55,186 bases of DNA, taken from Ardenticatenaceae bacterium (GTDB taxonomy: Bacteria; Chloroflexota; Anaerolineae; Promineifilales; Promineifilaceae). The DNA lies in the NCBI GenBank assembly GCA_030065875.1, contig JASJCR010000032.1, positions 1 through 55,186 of the forward strand. Reading direction: 5' to 3'. The notes under the pieces were generated by a model. That model worked only from the letters and a program-made list of their open reading frames with translations. It was not told the origin of the DNA and ran no database searches. The translations under genes were made by a program, and so were the position numbers. Shown in pieces: positions 1-9,016 of this stretch (its first letter is position 1; each line of letters opens with the position of its first letter).

Positions 1-2
1 CG

Positions 3-938
3 GTGCCCGGCACAACGACGGTCAACCAGCTTGGCAGCGGTGGCCTGTTTAACATCGTTGACACCCCCGGTGCGGATGCGGTGGGTTCGCGGGGAGATCG
101 GGAAAGGGAGACGGCCCTCGAAGCGGCCGTCTCCGCAGACTTCCTGGTGATTCTTTTTGACGCCATCCAGGGTATTAAATCAACAGAGCAGGCGCTTTTT
201 AATCACCTCAAAGGGTTGGGAAAGCCGTATCTGGTTGGCCTGAATAAAATTGACCTGCTCAAAAAACGGGATCGCGATGCGGTGCTATACACTGCCGCTC
301 ATAATTTGGGTCTGCAGCCCAATGAAGTTATCCCGCTTTCGGCATTAAAGGCGGAGGGCGTCCCCCGGCTCTTGCTGACCATTGCCAAAACGGAACCGGC
401 TTTGCTGGCTGCTTTGGGAGAGGCGCTGCCGGCTTATCGCGGGCGTCTGGCATGGCAGGCTACGCTGCGAGCGGCTTCATCGGCCGCAATCGTCGCTCTG
501 ACGCCCATCCCCATCGTCGATTTTTTACCTCTGGTCACTATTCAAACGCTGCTGGTTCTGGCAATCGGCCGCATTTATCAATACAAATTAACGCCGGCAC
601 GAGCGGCCGAGCTGATGGGCACGATGGGGCTTGGCTATTTGGGGAGAGCTCTTTTCTACGAATTAACCAAATTGGGTGGGCCACCGGCCTGGATCGTCAG
701 CGTCGCGATCGCGGCCGCCATGACCGTCCTGGTCGGATATTCAGCGATGATGTGGTTTGAAAAAGGGGAAAAAATTACAGCGGCTCAGGGGCGTCATTTG
801 CTCAAGCTGCTGACTCAGCAGATCATCAAGCGGCTCAACCCGTTTGGTCGCCGCCGACCGGGCAAAGAAGCCCTCTCCGATACCCTTCAGGAATCACTTG
901 AGGCGGAAGAAATCGCCCAGGAGTTTATCAAAGAATAA
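3..938 (+). CDS. Era/EngA-like GTPase with DUF697-type membrane domain, 5'-truncated
   Basis: The gene runs off the left edge, so Walker A (G1) is not visible. The frame opens inside a G2-like PGTTT motif. A G3 DTPG lies near residues 20-23 and a G4 NKID near 80-83 of the visible 311 residues, so this is a TRAFAC-class GTPase. From about residue 150 a hydrophobic region with two or three membrane segments and proline-rich turns (ALTPIPIVDF) resembles the DUF697 domain attached to YcjF/YcjX-like and Era-like GTPases. The C-terminus is basic and then acidic. Its role is unknown; a membrane-associated stress or envelope GTPase is an inference. The gene ends just before a palindromic repeat that may serve as its terminator. 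Confidence 0.75.
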   Translation: MPGTTTVNQLGSGGLFNIVDTPGADAVGSRGDRERETALEAAVSADFLVILFDAIQGIKSTEQALFNHLKGLGKPYLVGLNKIDLLKKRDRDAVLYTAAHNLGLQPNEVIPLSALKAEGVPRLLLTIAKTEPALLAALGEALPAYRGRLAWQATLRAASSAAIVALTPIPIVDFLPLVTIQTLLVLAIGRIYQYKLTPARAAELMGTMGLGYLGRALFYELTKLGGPPAWIVSVAIAAAMTVLVGYSAMMWFEKGEKITAAQGRHLLKLLTQQIIKRLNPFGRRRPGKEALSDTLQESLEAEEIAQEFIKE

Positions 939-941
939 AAA

Positions 942-1013
942 AGCCGCAGATTTTCACAGATTTATGCAGATTAAAGAAAAATAATCTGTGCAAATCGGTG
1001 TCAATCTGCGGCT
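942..1013. repeat. Palindromic dispersed repeat (CCGCAGATT family)
   Basis: The ends AGCCGCAG and CTGCGGCT are exact inverted complements. The interior (CAGATTTATGCAGATTA / TAATCTGTGCAAATC) is imperfectly inverted, giving a hairpin of about 72 nt between two convergent genes. Related copies lie near 24141-24234 and 24818-24868. Confidence 0.7.
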
Positions 1014-1025
1014 AAATGATAAAAC

Positions 1026-2657
1026 TTAGCTGGATTCTGAAAGTGAGCTGGCCTCAGACACCCTTTCCGTTGGCAGCGAAAAGAAGAAAGTCGTTCCCTT
1101 TTCATATTCGCTTTCAAACCAAATGGTTCCACCCTGGAGCTCGACCAGCTGCTTGGTAATGCGCAGCCCTAAACCGGTGCCTGGGGTACCGTTTGCCTGG
1201 CCATCGGCCGCCCTGAAATATTTGGTAAATATTTTTTTCTGATCGTCTTCTCGAAGACCGATCCCGTTATCAGCAACCGATATGACGATCATGTCGGTAT
1301 TAAATCGACGCTTCCCACCGGCCGGTTCAAGGGTCGCTCCAACTTGAATTTCACCTTCTTCACCCGAATACTTATGGGCATTGCTGATTAAATTGGTCAG
1401 AATTTGCTCGAGACGGCTTTGATCAGCGGTAATTGGCGGCACATATTCCGGCAGGGCCACCTTCAAGGCCTGGTTTTTGGTTTCAAACTGACCTTCAAAT
1501 GAAGCGATGATCGTGTCAAGCGTTTGCTGTAGATCAACGGTGGTTAATTCCAGCCGCAAATGACCAGATTCGATCCGCGAAATATCGCTCAAATCGGAGA
1601 CCAGACGAGACATCCGATCGACATTTTTAACGATGGTTTGGACAAAACGGTCCTGCACCTCATTCATTTCGCCGACGCTGTTTAACATGCGCGCATAGTT
1701 GCGAATTGAAGTCATCGGGTTTTTGAGTTCATGAGACACTTCAGACACAAATTCTGTTTTAGCCAGGTTCGCTTTTTGCACCTGCTCATAGAGAACGGCG
1801 TTGGACATCGCCACGGCCGCTCTGTCGCTCAGGACCGTTAAAAATGACAGGTCGTTATTTTTATATCGCTCTTCACTCTCATCTTCCAGCACCAGCAAAG
1901 CGATTACCTGACCGGCGCGGCCGATGGGAATAATCGTCCGGCTGCTGGTATTTGGCAGCCAGTAATTGTCGCGCCCGCTGTTTGCCTGAGGCATAATCAT
2001 TTCCACCGCGCGCTTCATCTCCTCAGAATCAATTGGGAGAATATTGTGCAAATAATAATCGAGGATGCCATCTTCCCCACCCACGGAAATGATGCGCATT
2101 TCTTCCCCATTATCGAGAATCTGCCCCACAAACCCGGCATGGGCCGAAGTCCGTCGCAGCGCCCAATCAAGGGTTAACTCGGCCGCGCGCGTCAAACTTA
2201 AACGAGCATTTAATTCACGGGCAATGCGCTGAGAGAGCGCCTGTTCTTCAAGATGGGCTTCTTCTCGATCATGCAGCCGCTTCTTTTCGATAGAAGCGGT
2301 AATGCGAGCTTTCAAAATGAGGGGATTAAACGGTTTTGGCAGATAATCTTCAGCGCCCAATTTTATACAGCGCACGATGCTTTCGATATCATCCACTGCG
2401 GAAATCACGATAACCGGCAGGTTGCGCAGTTCAGGGTCTTCCTTAATCCGCTCCAATACCTGATACCCGTTCATTTCTGGCATCATGATATCGAGGAGAA
2501 CAAGATCGTAATCATTTTCGCGAATTTTTCCGAGACCAATCCGGCCGTTGAGGGCCGTATCGACCTCATATCCGTGGCGGGTAACCCGTCGTTCGAGAAC
2601 ATCAAGATTATTTTGGTTGTCGTCAACGATCAAAACTTTTGATTGATCTTCACTCAT
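1026..2657 (-). CDS. REC-GAF-histidine kinase protein (response regulator fused to sensor kinase)
   Basis: A 543-residue soluble protein with an N-terminal receiver domain (VLIVDD; phosphoacceptor Asp in LLDIMMPEMNG; Lys in PKPF), then a GAF-like region (roughly residues 140-285), then a HisKA domain with HELKNP (His near residue 309) and a HATPase_c domain (N box LEQILTNLISNAHKYS, G1 DNGIGL, G2 GTGLGL). It should phosphorylate partner receivers after sensing through REC/GAF. No membrane segment is visible, so the signal is cytoplasmic. An alternative GTG start lies five codons upstream (2672); ATG is preferred although neither has a strong ribosome-binding site. The gene lies 55 nt downstream of a single-domain receiver on the same strand, a likely phosphotransfer partner. 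Confidence 0.88.
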   Translation of the reverse strand: MSEDQSKVLIVDDNQNNLDVLERRVTRHGYEVDTALNGRIGLGKIRENDYDLVLLDIMMPEMNGYQVLERIKEDPELRNLPVIVISAVDDIESIVRCIKLGAEDYLPKPFNPLILKARITASIEKKRLHDREEAHLEEQALSQRIARELNARLSLTRAAELTLDWALRRTSAHAGFVGQILDNGEEMRIISVGGEDGILDYYLHNILPIDSEEMKRAVEMIMPQANSGRDNYWLPNTSSRTIIPIGRAGQVIALLVLEDESEERYKNNDLSFLTVLSDRAAVAMSNAVLYEQVQKANLAKTEFVSEVSHELKNPMTSIRNYARMLNSVGEMNEVQDRFVQTIVKNVDRMSRLVSDLSDISRIESGHLRLELTTVDLQQTLDTIIASFEGQFETKNQALKVALPEYVPPITADQSRLEQILTNLISNAHKYSGEEGEIQVGATLEPAGGKRRFNTDMIVISVADNGIGLREDDQKKIFTKYFRAADGQANGTPGTGLGLRITKQLVELQGGTIWFESEYEKGTTFFFSLPTERVSEASSLSESS

Positions 2658-2712
2658 AAAAAACTCGCTCACTCAACCACAATCTCACATTGAAATTGTT
2701 GTTTGGAAAACT

Positions 2713-3090
2713 TTATTTTAAGTCGCCGTTACTGGATAAATAAGTGTTTATTTTCGCTATCAGCTGTTTAAACTCAACCGGTTTTGTGGCGTAGTCGTTA
2801 CAGCCGGCTTCGAGGCATTTCTCCCGATCTCCAGCCATGGCGTGGGCGGTCAAAGCGATAACCGGAATATCAGCCGTGTTGGAGTTCGCTTTTATTTCAC
2901 GTGTGGCTTGAAGGCCGTCCATGATAGGCAGACTAATATCCATTAAAATTAAGTCGGGGTGTTCGGATTCAGCCATGGCGATCCCTTTAGCCCCGTCCGT
3001 TGTACACAAAACATCAAACCCCTTGCGTTTTAAACGACGGGTAAGCATATCCCTATTCATCTCATTATCTTCAACGAGCAAGATTTTCAT
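2713..3090 (-). CDS. Single-domain response regulator (CheY/DivK-like)
   Basis: A 125-residue stand-alone receiver: acidic pocket VEDN at residues 6-9, phosphoacceptor Asp51 in LILMDISLPIMDG, conserved Thr in VIALTAHA and Lys in TKPVEF. There is no output domain, so it probably works by phosphotransfer or protein binding. It is immediately upstream of the REC-GAF-kinase gene on the same strand, which suggests a shared transcript. The family assignment is secure; the pathway is not known. Confidence 0.88.
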   Translation of the reverse strand: MKILLVEDNEMNRDMLTRRLKRKGFDVLCTTDGAKGIAMAESEHPDLILMDISLPIMDGLQATREIKANSNTADIPVIALTAHAMAGDREKCLEAGCNDYATKPVEFKQLIAKINTYLSSNGDLK

Positions 3091-3495
3091 CTAACAATTC
3101 TCCCAAATTGAATGACTTCGTGCAGCTTTCCCAGAGTATCATAATGTAATAATTCACAATGGATTGATTATAACCTGCAAAAAATAAAGTTGATATGAGA
3201 ATAAAGTCCAATTTAAAAGAGAGTTTGTCAGAATTTTACGGGAAATTCCTCAATAATTTACGCTTTTTTTCAACGCTTAAAGCAATGTTATTTCACTTCT
3301 AACTCAACTTCTAAGACTCATCAATTATATCCAACAATAAGTAATTGCCATAATTTGGGAATAATCAGGAGCGATGGCTTTTCAGTTTGCTTTCCGTAAA
3401 TTGAGTCTGCCACCCCTAGTAGGTTAAGTTCTTTTGATATGACAAAGTGTAAATCGCTTTACATTATTTGACAGTAAAAAATAGGTTAATGCAGC
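3091..3495. other. AT-rich non-coding interval
   Basis: About 400 nt of AT-rich sequence between two minus-strand genes. No ORF, tRNA or clear hairpin terminator was recognised. It should hold the promoter of the response-regulator/kinase pair; a possible -10 is listed separately. Confidence 0.6.
3167..3172 (-). promoter_or_regulatory. Possible -10 box for the response-regulator/kinase pair
   Basis: On the minus strand the hexamer is a perfect TATAAT, about 77 nt upstream of the response-regulator start. No good -35 match is seen at 16-18 nt, so this is a weak call in AT-rich DNA. Confidence 0.3.
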
Positions 3496-5583
3496 TTAAC
3501 TAATGTCCTCGACCAAAACACCCTGTAATGCCCGCCACAACACACCATCCTGACGGACCCCTCGTCGATCAAGTTCGCTTGTCGCCAACATGACCCCGTT
3601 TGAGCATCGAGCACACAACCCCTTGACGACGCGAACCAGCATTTCATTTCGGATGCGGACATCATCTTCCAGCGTCCACAACTGCCCATCCTGCCAATCT
3701 TCAGAAAGGACAAAGGCGTTGCTCAGCGGCTGTCGCGGAATATCCCACCAGCCGGTGGCGGCCGTTTCCAGCCAAACCTGGACGGCCGCCACCCGGTCAC
3801 TCAGCAAAAAGCTATATATTGAGCCGATAAATATTCCGTCAGGGTCCGGGGGATCCCCCATATCCGGTGGATGAGCGGTCACCAGGCCGTTTTGTATCCC
3901 GTTGATAAACGCCCGGCCGACGGCCTCCTCACTTTCGAGACCCATCGCTTTGGACGCCTGCCGCAAGCGAGTCGCCAGGCGGACCAGCCAATCACAAACC
4001 GCCCCGGCCTGGGCGCTCGGCTCAGGGGCAAAATCCCGATGAGAGAGCAGCTCATCAAAAAAATCATTGATAAAGAAATCCAGCCCCTTTTCTCTAGCGG
4101 TTCGCTCATCATAACCGCTTAACCAGCGTCGGAGCTGTTCAACGCGATCAATCGCCTCTTCACCAAGACGGACGCGCTGCTCGCCGGTGAGTTCGCTGGT
4201 CTCTAACAGGGCCGGACCGGCCGAATTATATAGAAATCGGGCCATCAACGTTGCCCGAGCTGGATCCAGGGCGAAGATCGTCAAACTTAACGCTTCCGAT
4301 ACATCATACAGGGAAGGGAACACCCCCCAGGTAGGGTTGGCCAACGCCAGCCAGGTCATCCAGGCGCGGACGTACGGCTCTTCACGGGGGCTGGCCCGAC
4401 GGCGAGAAAGCTGATAAGGCAAACCGGCTTCACGCAGCGACTGGGTCAGCTTGTAGCGCAGCGCTCCATCGAGATAAGGGACAATGATGGCGACGTCCGC
4501 CGGTTTAATCTCTTCCCGCTGCAGAAAATCCTGCAGGTCAAAAGCCAGCCGCTGGAGCATTTCGCGCCGGTAGCGGCCGGTTACCGTTCCCAATATTGAT
4601 CGGTTGACCTGGGAAAGATCCGGCTCGGGACCGGCGGCCTGCACATAGCGGGCCACCTGACGGGCCAGATGATAGACACCCTGCGATTCGGTGAACGTCT
4701 TGTCAAACACAAACTGCCGGTTGGTTTCATCTCGAAACCGCTCGGCAAGGTTGGGGTCAGCGGCCAGGAAACGCTTGTATCCCCCACCGTCATCCAAAGA
4801 AATTGTCGCCGAATGAGAAATGTTGAGGAGGCGGCTGACAAAAGCTTGACCGGCCGCGGTCTGCTCTTCAATGTTGTCCACCAAGACGTGGCGAAAGCGC
4901 TCGCTAAAATAGCGGGCAAACTCTTCATGATTCAAGACATATCGATCAAACACATCAATCGTTAGCGAAAGATCGAGCAAATTGTTGGTCAAACAGCGAT
5001 TTCGAAATTGCTCTGCCGCCTGTTGAGCATCGCGCATCAGGCGAATGTGATCCCCATCTCCAACCCACGAGTCTATTTGGCGGCTGATCCCTTCCTGAAT
5101 GGTTAGCCGATTTAATGCCGCCCGATTTAAATTGTCCAACAGCTGGCTGACAATTTGCTGCGGCCGCAGGCGCAAATTGTCGAAGTAGCCGGTTTCCAAA
5201 AGCGGCCGCACCACCTCCCACATCAGAAGCTGGGCCAGATCATACGTCAACCACGTTGGCGGGGTGAACGCGTGACCAAAACCGGCCCGCCGGGCCACAA
5301 TCGGCCAGAACAGGTTGACCATCTCCCGGGCCAAACCATTAAAATGGACCACCTTCAAATCGGCCAGAGGTCCCACCTCGCTCTCGGCTAACATCTCCCA
5401 AAAACGATCCCGATGGTTTGGCTCTGCCACCAAAACCAAAATCGTGTAGGCAGGAACGCCATCATCAATCAACCGCAGCAGACGCTGCTTTAACACGGTG
5501 GTTTTCCCCGTGCCGGCCGAACCAATCAGCAGAGAAGAACCATCCGCTTCAATCGCTTGAGTTTGAGTTTTTGTGAGGTTCAT
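3496..5583 (-). CDS. UvrD/Rep-like superfamily 1 protein with degenerate helicase motifs
   Basis: A 695-residue protein. The N-terminus has a Q-motif-like LTKTQTQAIEA and an intact Walker A GSAGTGKT (about residues 21-28). Motif IV-like and 2A-like regions are recognisable (DVAIIVPYLDGALRYKL; GLPYQLSRRRASPREEPYVRAW). Other SF1A motifs are altered: Walker B reads VDNIEE instead of VDEFQD, motif III reads SLDDGGGYKRF instead of the usual GDxxQSIYxFRGA, motif V reads IGSIYSFLLSD instead of TxHxxKGLE, and the motif VI YVAxTRAR is not recognisable. ATP binding is plausible; efficient helicase activity is doubtful. The gene stands alone between an AT-rich interval and a low-complexity inverted repeat. 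Its function is unknown. Confidence 0.75.
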   Translation of the reverse strand: MNLTKTQTQAIEADGSSLLIGSAGTGKTTVLKQRLLRLIDDGVPAYTILVLVAEPNHRDRFWEMLAESEVGPLADLKVVHFNGLAREMVNLFWPIVARRAGFGHAFTPPTWLTYDLAQLLMWEVVRPLLETGYFDNLRLRPQQIVSQLLDNLNRAALNRLTIQEGISRQIDSWVGDGDHIRLMRDAQQAAEQFRNRCLTNNLLDLSLTIDVFDRYVLNHEEFARYFSERFRHVLVDNIEEQTAAGQAFVSRLLNISHSATISLDDGGGYKRFLAADPNLAERFRDETNRQFVFDKTFTESQGVYHLARQVARYVQAAGPEPDLSQVNRSILGTVTGRYRREMLQRLAFDLQDFLQREEIKPADVAIIVPYLDGALRYKLTQSLREAGLPYQLSRRRASPREEPYVRAWMTWLALANPTWGVFPSLYDVSEALSLTIFALDPARATLMARFLYNSAGPALLETSELTGEQRVRLGEEAIDRVEQLRRWLSGYDERTAREKGLDFFINDFFDELLSHRDFAPEPSAQAGAVCDWLVRLATRLRQASKAMGLESEEAVGRAFINGIQNGLVTAHPPDMGDPPDPDGIFIGSIYSFLLSDRVAAVQVWLETAATGWWDIPRQPLSNAFVLSEDWQDGQLWTLEDDVRIRNEMLVRVVKGLCARCSNGVMLATSELDRRGVRQDGVLWRALQGVLVEDIS

Positions 5584-5589
5584 GGAATA

Positions 5590-5750
5590 AAGAAAAAGTA
5601 TATTGGTGTATTGGTTAATGGTTATTAGTTATTTGTTATTGGTTATTTTTTCAGGGTCGTATTTATCAGGATTAATTAATAAACGAATTGATCAATAACT
5701 AATACACCAATAAACTAATAACCAATACACTAATAACCAATAACCAATCT
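5590..5750. repeat. Low-complexity inverted repeat (ATTGGTTATT units)
   Basis: The left half has short-period units such as GGTTATTAG and TTATTGGTTATT; the right half has AATAACCAAT and AATACACCAAT units. The halves are approximate inverted complements around 5640-5690, so the tract can fold into a long imperfect hairpin between two minus-strand genes. Confidence 0.65.
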
Positions 5751-7604
5751 TTATGGCGTGATATCCCACACCACCCTATAACGAAGACGCACAGCACCCA
5801 GCTGTATTTCATCACCATCCATTAACAAGGTACCGTATTGAGGAACCGATTGATCGTTTACAAACGATCCGCTTGTACTGCCCTCATCAAATAAACGATA
5901 AGATTGCCCTTCTTTGGACATCGAAGCGTGTAATCGGGACATCGTCATATCTTGATCAAATACAATGTCCGCCTGATTGGGGGAGCGACCGAGGCGAATA
6001 TGGGCCCGATTTAAGCCAATTGGTGAAACGAGGAGTGTAGACGCATCAAGGACATCCAATGCGTGTCCGGCGGGGGTGAGCTGTTGACTGTCGTGAATCG
6101 ACAGCCCATCAACCGGTCCGGGATCGGAAACCGGTGCGGTCGGCCGGCGACGGGGACGCGTGGAGAAATCAAGCGCCGGTAGGCGAATATTTTCCCAGAA
6201 GCGGCCGCTTGAACCGGCCTGTAGCGGCCGACGCCACCACACCAGCACGCCAACCAAAGCCAAAAAGGAAAAACAACCCAATATCCAAACCCAGCGCCAC
6301 GATGAGGTAGGGGTCAACAATTCAGGGATTTCCAGACGATCCCCCTGTACAACGGTCAAGTTCACAACGGGGCCGCTAAGCTGCTGCCCGATCTCATCAA
6401 CCCCATTGAGCCATACTTCGTTCGATCCAACCGCCAGGTTGGGAACCAGCACTTCAGTAGCGGCGATGCTGCCTGGATCGAGATCGACGACCGGTGATCC
6501 ATTGACCCACAGCTGGGCGGCCATCAATTCTCGCTCTTGGCCGTCCAGCCAGCGAACTTCGGCCGGAAACGACAGGCGTACCCCATCTGTGACGTCCGGT
6601 ACGGTGAGCGTCCGGCTATCTGCCGGAATTGGCAAGGTTAGCAGTCCGGCCGTTTCAGCGATCGTGACGGCGGTTTCGGCCTTAACCTCCTGATTATCCG
6701 CCAGCATCAAGCTGACCGGAATCGACGCCCCTGGCTGCGGCTCCGGCAGCGTATAATGCAATATCGTTTGGTCGCGAAATGAAGCAATTCGGGCCCATAA
6801 CGTATCACCAAGATCCTGAACCGGATTATCAGTTAAGGTTCCCGACAAACCACCGGTGCCGGTCGCCAGGTTGCTGAGAAAACGTCCGCCGATCTCATTG
6901 GCTGGTAGATTTTCATTTCCCACTAAAATGGTGTGCAGGGGAATATCCTGTACCTCGGCCGCTGAAATTAACCGCCCTTCGTCAAATTGGGTGCTGACGA
7001 CATCGGTACCATCGGACAATACTACAATGGACACCGGCATGCCGGCCACGGGTCGCAGGGCATCCACCTCATTGATCAAATTACCCAGGCTGTCAAAAAG
7101 GGCTGTTGGCCCATTTTGAATGGGAAGCGGATCCACAAAAAAATTTAATACCGTATTATAAAATTGGGTTGGTTCCAACAGAATTTGGGCGCTACGGCCG
7201 GTAACCTGATAAACCGCGATGTAGTCAACCTGCTCGCGCATGTACGGTTCGGCCGCAAAAGAGAGCATGGCGGTTTTGATCGCCTCGAGCTGCCCCTCAA
7301 TGCCGGCAGGTGTATCAACCAGGAAGATCGTCAACGTCCCTTCGGGCTGCCGGCCGGCCACCTCGACCGACCCGATTGTTTGCCCACCGTGCTGAATCAC
7401 AACTGGCTGGCTGGAAAAATCCAGCGATTCCCCGGTGGCATTGCGGCCGTACGCCTGAACCTGGATCAACGGCATGCGAGAAGCATCTATTTGAGTAATA
7501 TAGATTGTTTCAGATGGAGGTTCAGGCTCCCCCTCCTGGGCTTCTATAGGAAAAGCCACTGCCGCCAAAAGGCAAATCAGCAAAAAAAGAGAATGACGTT
7601 TCAT
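5751..7604 (-). CDS. Membrane-anchored VWA-like protein with cytoplasmic FHA domain
   Basis: The protein has 617 residues from the chosen ATG (KRHSLFLLICLLAAVAF signal segment). An earlier in-frame start at 7643 would add 13 residues ahead of the signal. The extracytoplasmic part resembles a von Willebrand factor A domain (TIFLVDTPAG strand, IVVLSDGTDVVS loop), but its first metal-site motif lacks the usual DxSxS serines. An Ig-like stretch follows, then a transmembrane helix (WVWILGCFSFLALVGVLVWW, about residue 450) and a C-terminal FHA domain with RLGR, SRLHAS and STSGSFVN. FHA domains bind phosphothreonine. The gene is divergent from a PP2C phosphatase, suggesting a shared Ser/Thr phosphorylation pathway. 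No kinase is present in the window. Confidence 0.82.
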   Translation of the reverse strand: MKRHSLFLLICLLAAVAFPIEAQEGEPEPPSETIYITQIDASRMPLIQVQAYGRNATGESLDFSSQPVVIQHGGQTIGSVEVAGRQPEGTLTIFLVDTPAGIEGQLEAIKTAMLSFAAEPYMREQVDYIAVYQVTGRSAQILLEPTQFYNTVLNFFVDPLPIQNGPTALFDSLGNLINEVDALRPVAGMPVSIVVLSDGTDVVSTQFDEGRLISAAEVQDIPLHTILVGNENLPANEIGGRFLSNLATGTGGLSGTLTDNPVQDLGDTLWARIASFRDQTILHYTLPEPQPGASIPVSLMLADNQEVKAETAVTIAETAGLLTLPIPADSRTLTVPDVTDGVRLSFPAEVRWLDGQERELMAAQLWVNGSPVVDLDPGSIAATEVLVPNLAVGSNEVWLNGVDEIGQQLSGPVVNLTVVQGDRLEIPELLTPTSSWRWVWILGCFSFLALVGVLVWWRRPLQAGSSGRFWENIRLPALDFSTRPRRRPTAPVSDPGPVDGLSIHDSQQLTPAGHALDVLDASTLLVSPIGLNRAHIRLGRSPNQADIVFDQDMTMSRLHASMSKEGQSYRLFDEGSTSGSFVNDQSVPQYGTLLMDGDEIQLGAVRLRYRVVWDITP

Positions 7605-7714
7605 TTTTACAAACGTACTTAAATTTAAAAGAGATTGAATCATCTACGGTTGGATTACTGACATGAGACCTGTTACTGGCGTTATTTTACCACAACCTAT
7701 TAAATACTTGACAA

Positions 7715-7742
7715 TTGGACAACCGGTTTAAGACACTATACG
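7715..7742 (+). promoter_or_regulatory. Possible promoter of the PP2C gene
   Basis: TTGGAC (7715-7720) is followed after 16 nt by TATACG (7737-7742), about 105 nt upstream of the phosphatase start, in the intergenic region shared with the divergent FHA gene. A nearby TTGACA at 7709-7714 has no well-spaced -10. This is a moderate match only. Confidence 0.35.
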
Positions 7743-7847
7743 TATAAGAAAACAATTGTAAACTCTTTATTGGTCGATTTTCTTTTGGCGGGTTAGACTT
7801 GTATTTAATTCTCTTCGACCAATAAATTTGTACCCAACTTCAAATCC

Positions 7848-8903
7848 ATGAAAAGAGTCAATTTAGACGAAAACAATCCGATCCTGATCGCCCACGGCAC
7901 GCACGAAGGCATGTCTGGGAAGAATAATGAAGATTCCGTTTCATTTGTGCTGTACGAGACAAATGGTTCGCTCTTATACCTCGGAATAGTGGCAGATGGC
8001 GTGGGGGGGCAGTCGGCCGGTGAATTAGCCAGCACGATGGCTATCGAAACCATTGAAAGCTATTTTGATGGATTAAAAGAGGTCACGCTCGATAATTTAA
8101 TGGAGCATTTGAGTACGGCCATTCAAAAAGCCAATCATATCGTCTTTGATCTGGCAGAAAGAGATACGGAAATGCACGGCATGGCCACCACGGTGGTCAT
8201 CAGTGCCATCTTGGACGGCCTTCTGTTTACATCCCATGTGGGTGACAGCCGGGGTTATTTATGGCGTAACGAGCAGTTGACTCAATTAACCAAAGATCAC
8301 AGTTGGGTGCAGGAAGCGATGGAAGCAGGCTTAATCACCAGTGAGGAAGCGCGCACGCATCCCAATCGCCACATCATCCGCCGTTCGCTGGGCAGCCTGG
8401 AGCAGGTCGAAGTAGACGGAAAAATGTTGAGCAATTTCGACCCGGTTGTATGGCCCGGGATGCCCCTGCAGCCGAAGGATATCGTCTTGATTTGTTCCGA
8501 TGGGCTGACCGATATGATAACCGATTACGATGTGTCGCTATCCCTTGAAAAAAATCGAGGCGCCCTGCCTGCGGCCGTCAACGAACTCATCGACAAAGCC
8601 AACATGTCCGGTGGGCGAGATAATATTACGGTACTGATTATGGAAGCCAGTCAGCGCTTTGAACCAAATTCTGAAACACCTTTCCCCCCACCAGATCCCC
8701 CAGAGCCCAAAAACGACTCTTCCGATCCGGAAGAGAAAGTGCCGGACACCTTGCCCAATTTCCCCAAGGTCATTTCTGTTCCACTTGATAACGAGCGGGA
8801 GACCTCGGCAAAAAAACGCCGCATGATCTATACCCTGGTTTTTTTGGTTTTGCTCAGCATTTTGGGGTTGGTTGCCCTTTATTTTGCCGGCCTTTTTGGA
8901 TAG
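7848..8903 (+). CDS. PP2C-type Ser/Thr protein phosphatase with C-terminal membrane anchor
   Basis: A 351-residue protein. The PPM/PP2C metal-binding motifs are all visible: GKNNEDS near the N-terminus, VADGVGGQSAGE, GDSRGYLWR, ICSDGLTD and SGGRDNITVLI. These place it with bacterial Stp/PrpC-like Mn/Mg-dependent phosphatases that reverse Hanks-type kinase phosphorylation. After the catalytic domain (to about residue 265) come a Pro/Asp/Glu-rich linker and one transmembrane helix (about residues 325-348), placing the catalytic domain on the cytoplasmic face. It is divergent from the FHA protein, consistent with a phosphothreonine signalling pair. The start fits the domain boundary, although the ribosome-binding site is weak. 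Confidence 0.93.
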   Translation: MKRVNLDENNPILIAHGTHEGMSGKNNEDSVSFVLYETNGSLLYLGIVADGVGGQSAGELASTMAIETIESYFDGLKEVTLDNLMEHLSTAIQKANHIVFDLAERDTEMHGMATTVVISAILDGLLFTSHVGDSRGYLWRNEQLTQLTKDHSWVQEAMEAGLITSEEARTHPNRHIIRRSLGSLEQVEVDGKMLSNFDPVVWPGMPLQPKDIVLICSDGLTDMITDYDVSLSLEKNRGALPAAVNELIDKANMSGGRDNITVLIMEASQRFEPNSETPFPPPDPPEPKNDSSDPEEKVPDTLPNFPKVISVPLDNERETSAKKRRMIYTLVFLVLLSILGLVALYFAGLFG

Positions 8904-9016
8904 AGTGTGTTTAATCACTCGTTTAAGGCGATGCCTGAGCCTGTCGGTCGGATCTAACTGCAGGTACAGCCGCTTCGGCTTCGACAAGCTCAGCCAGCTA
9001 GCGTTTTTAAACACTT
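8904..9016. repeat. Dispersed repeat, inverted copy of the element at 26377-26510
   Basis: The segment has GTGTTTAATCACTC at one end, CTGAGCCTGTCGG and CTTCGACAAGCTCAGCC in the middle and TTTTTAAACAC at the other. Its reverse complement matches 26377-26510 through the ends and the TGGCTGAGCTTGTCGAAGCCGAAGC core. It fills the space between convergent genes. Confidence 0.65.
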
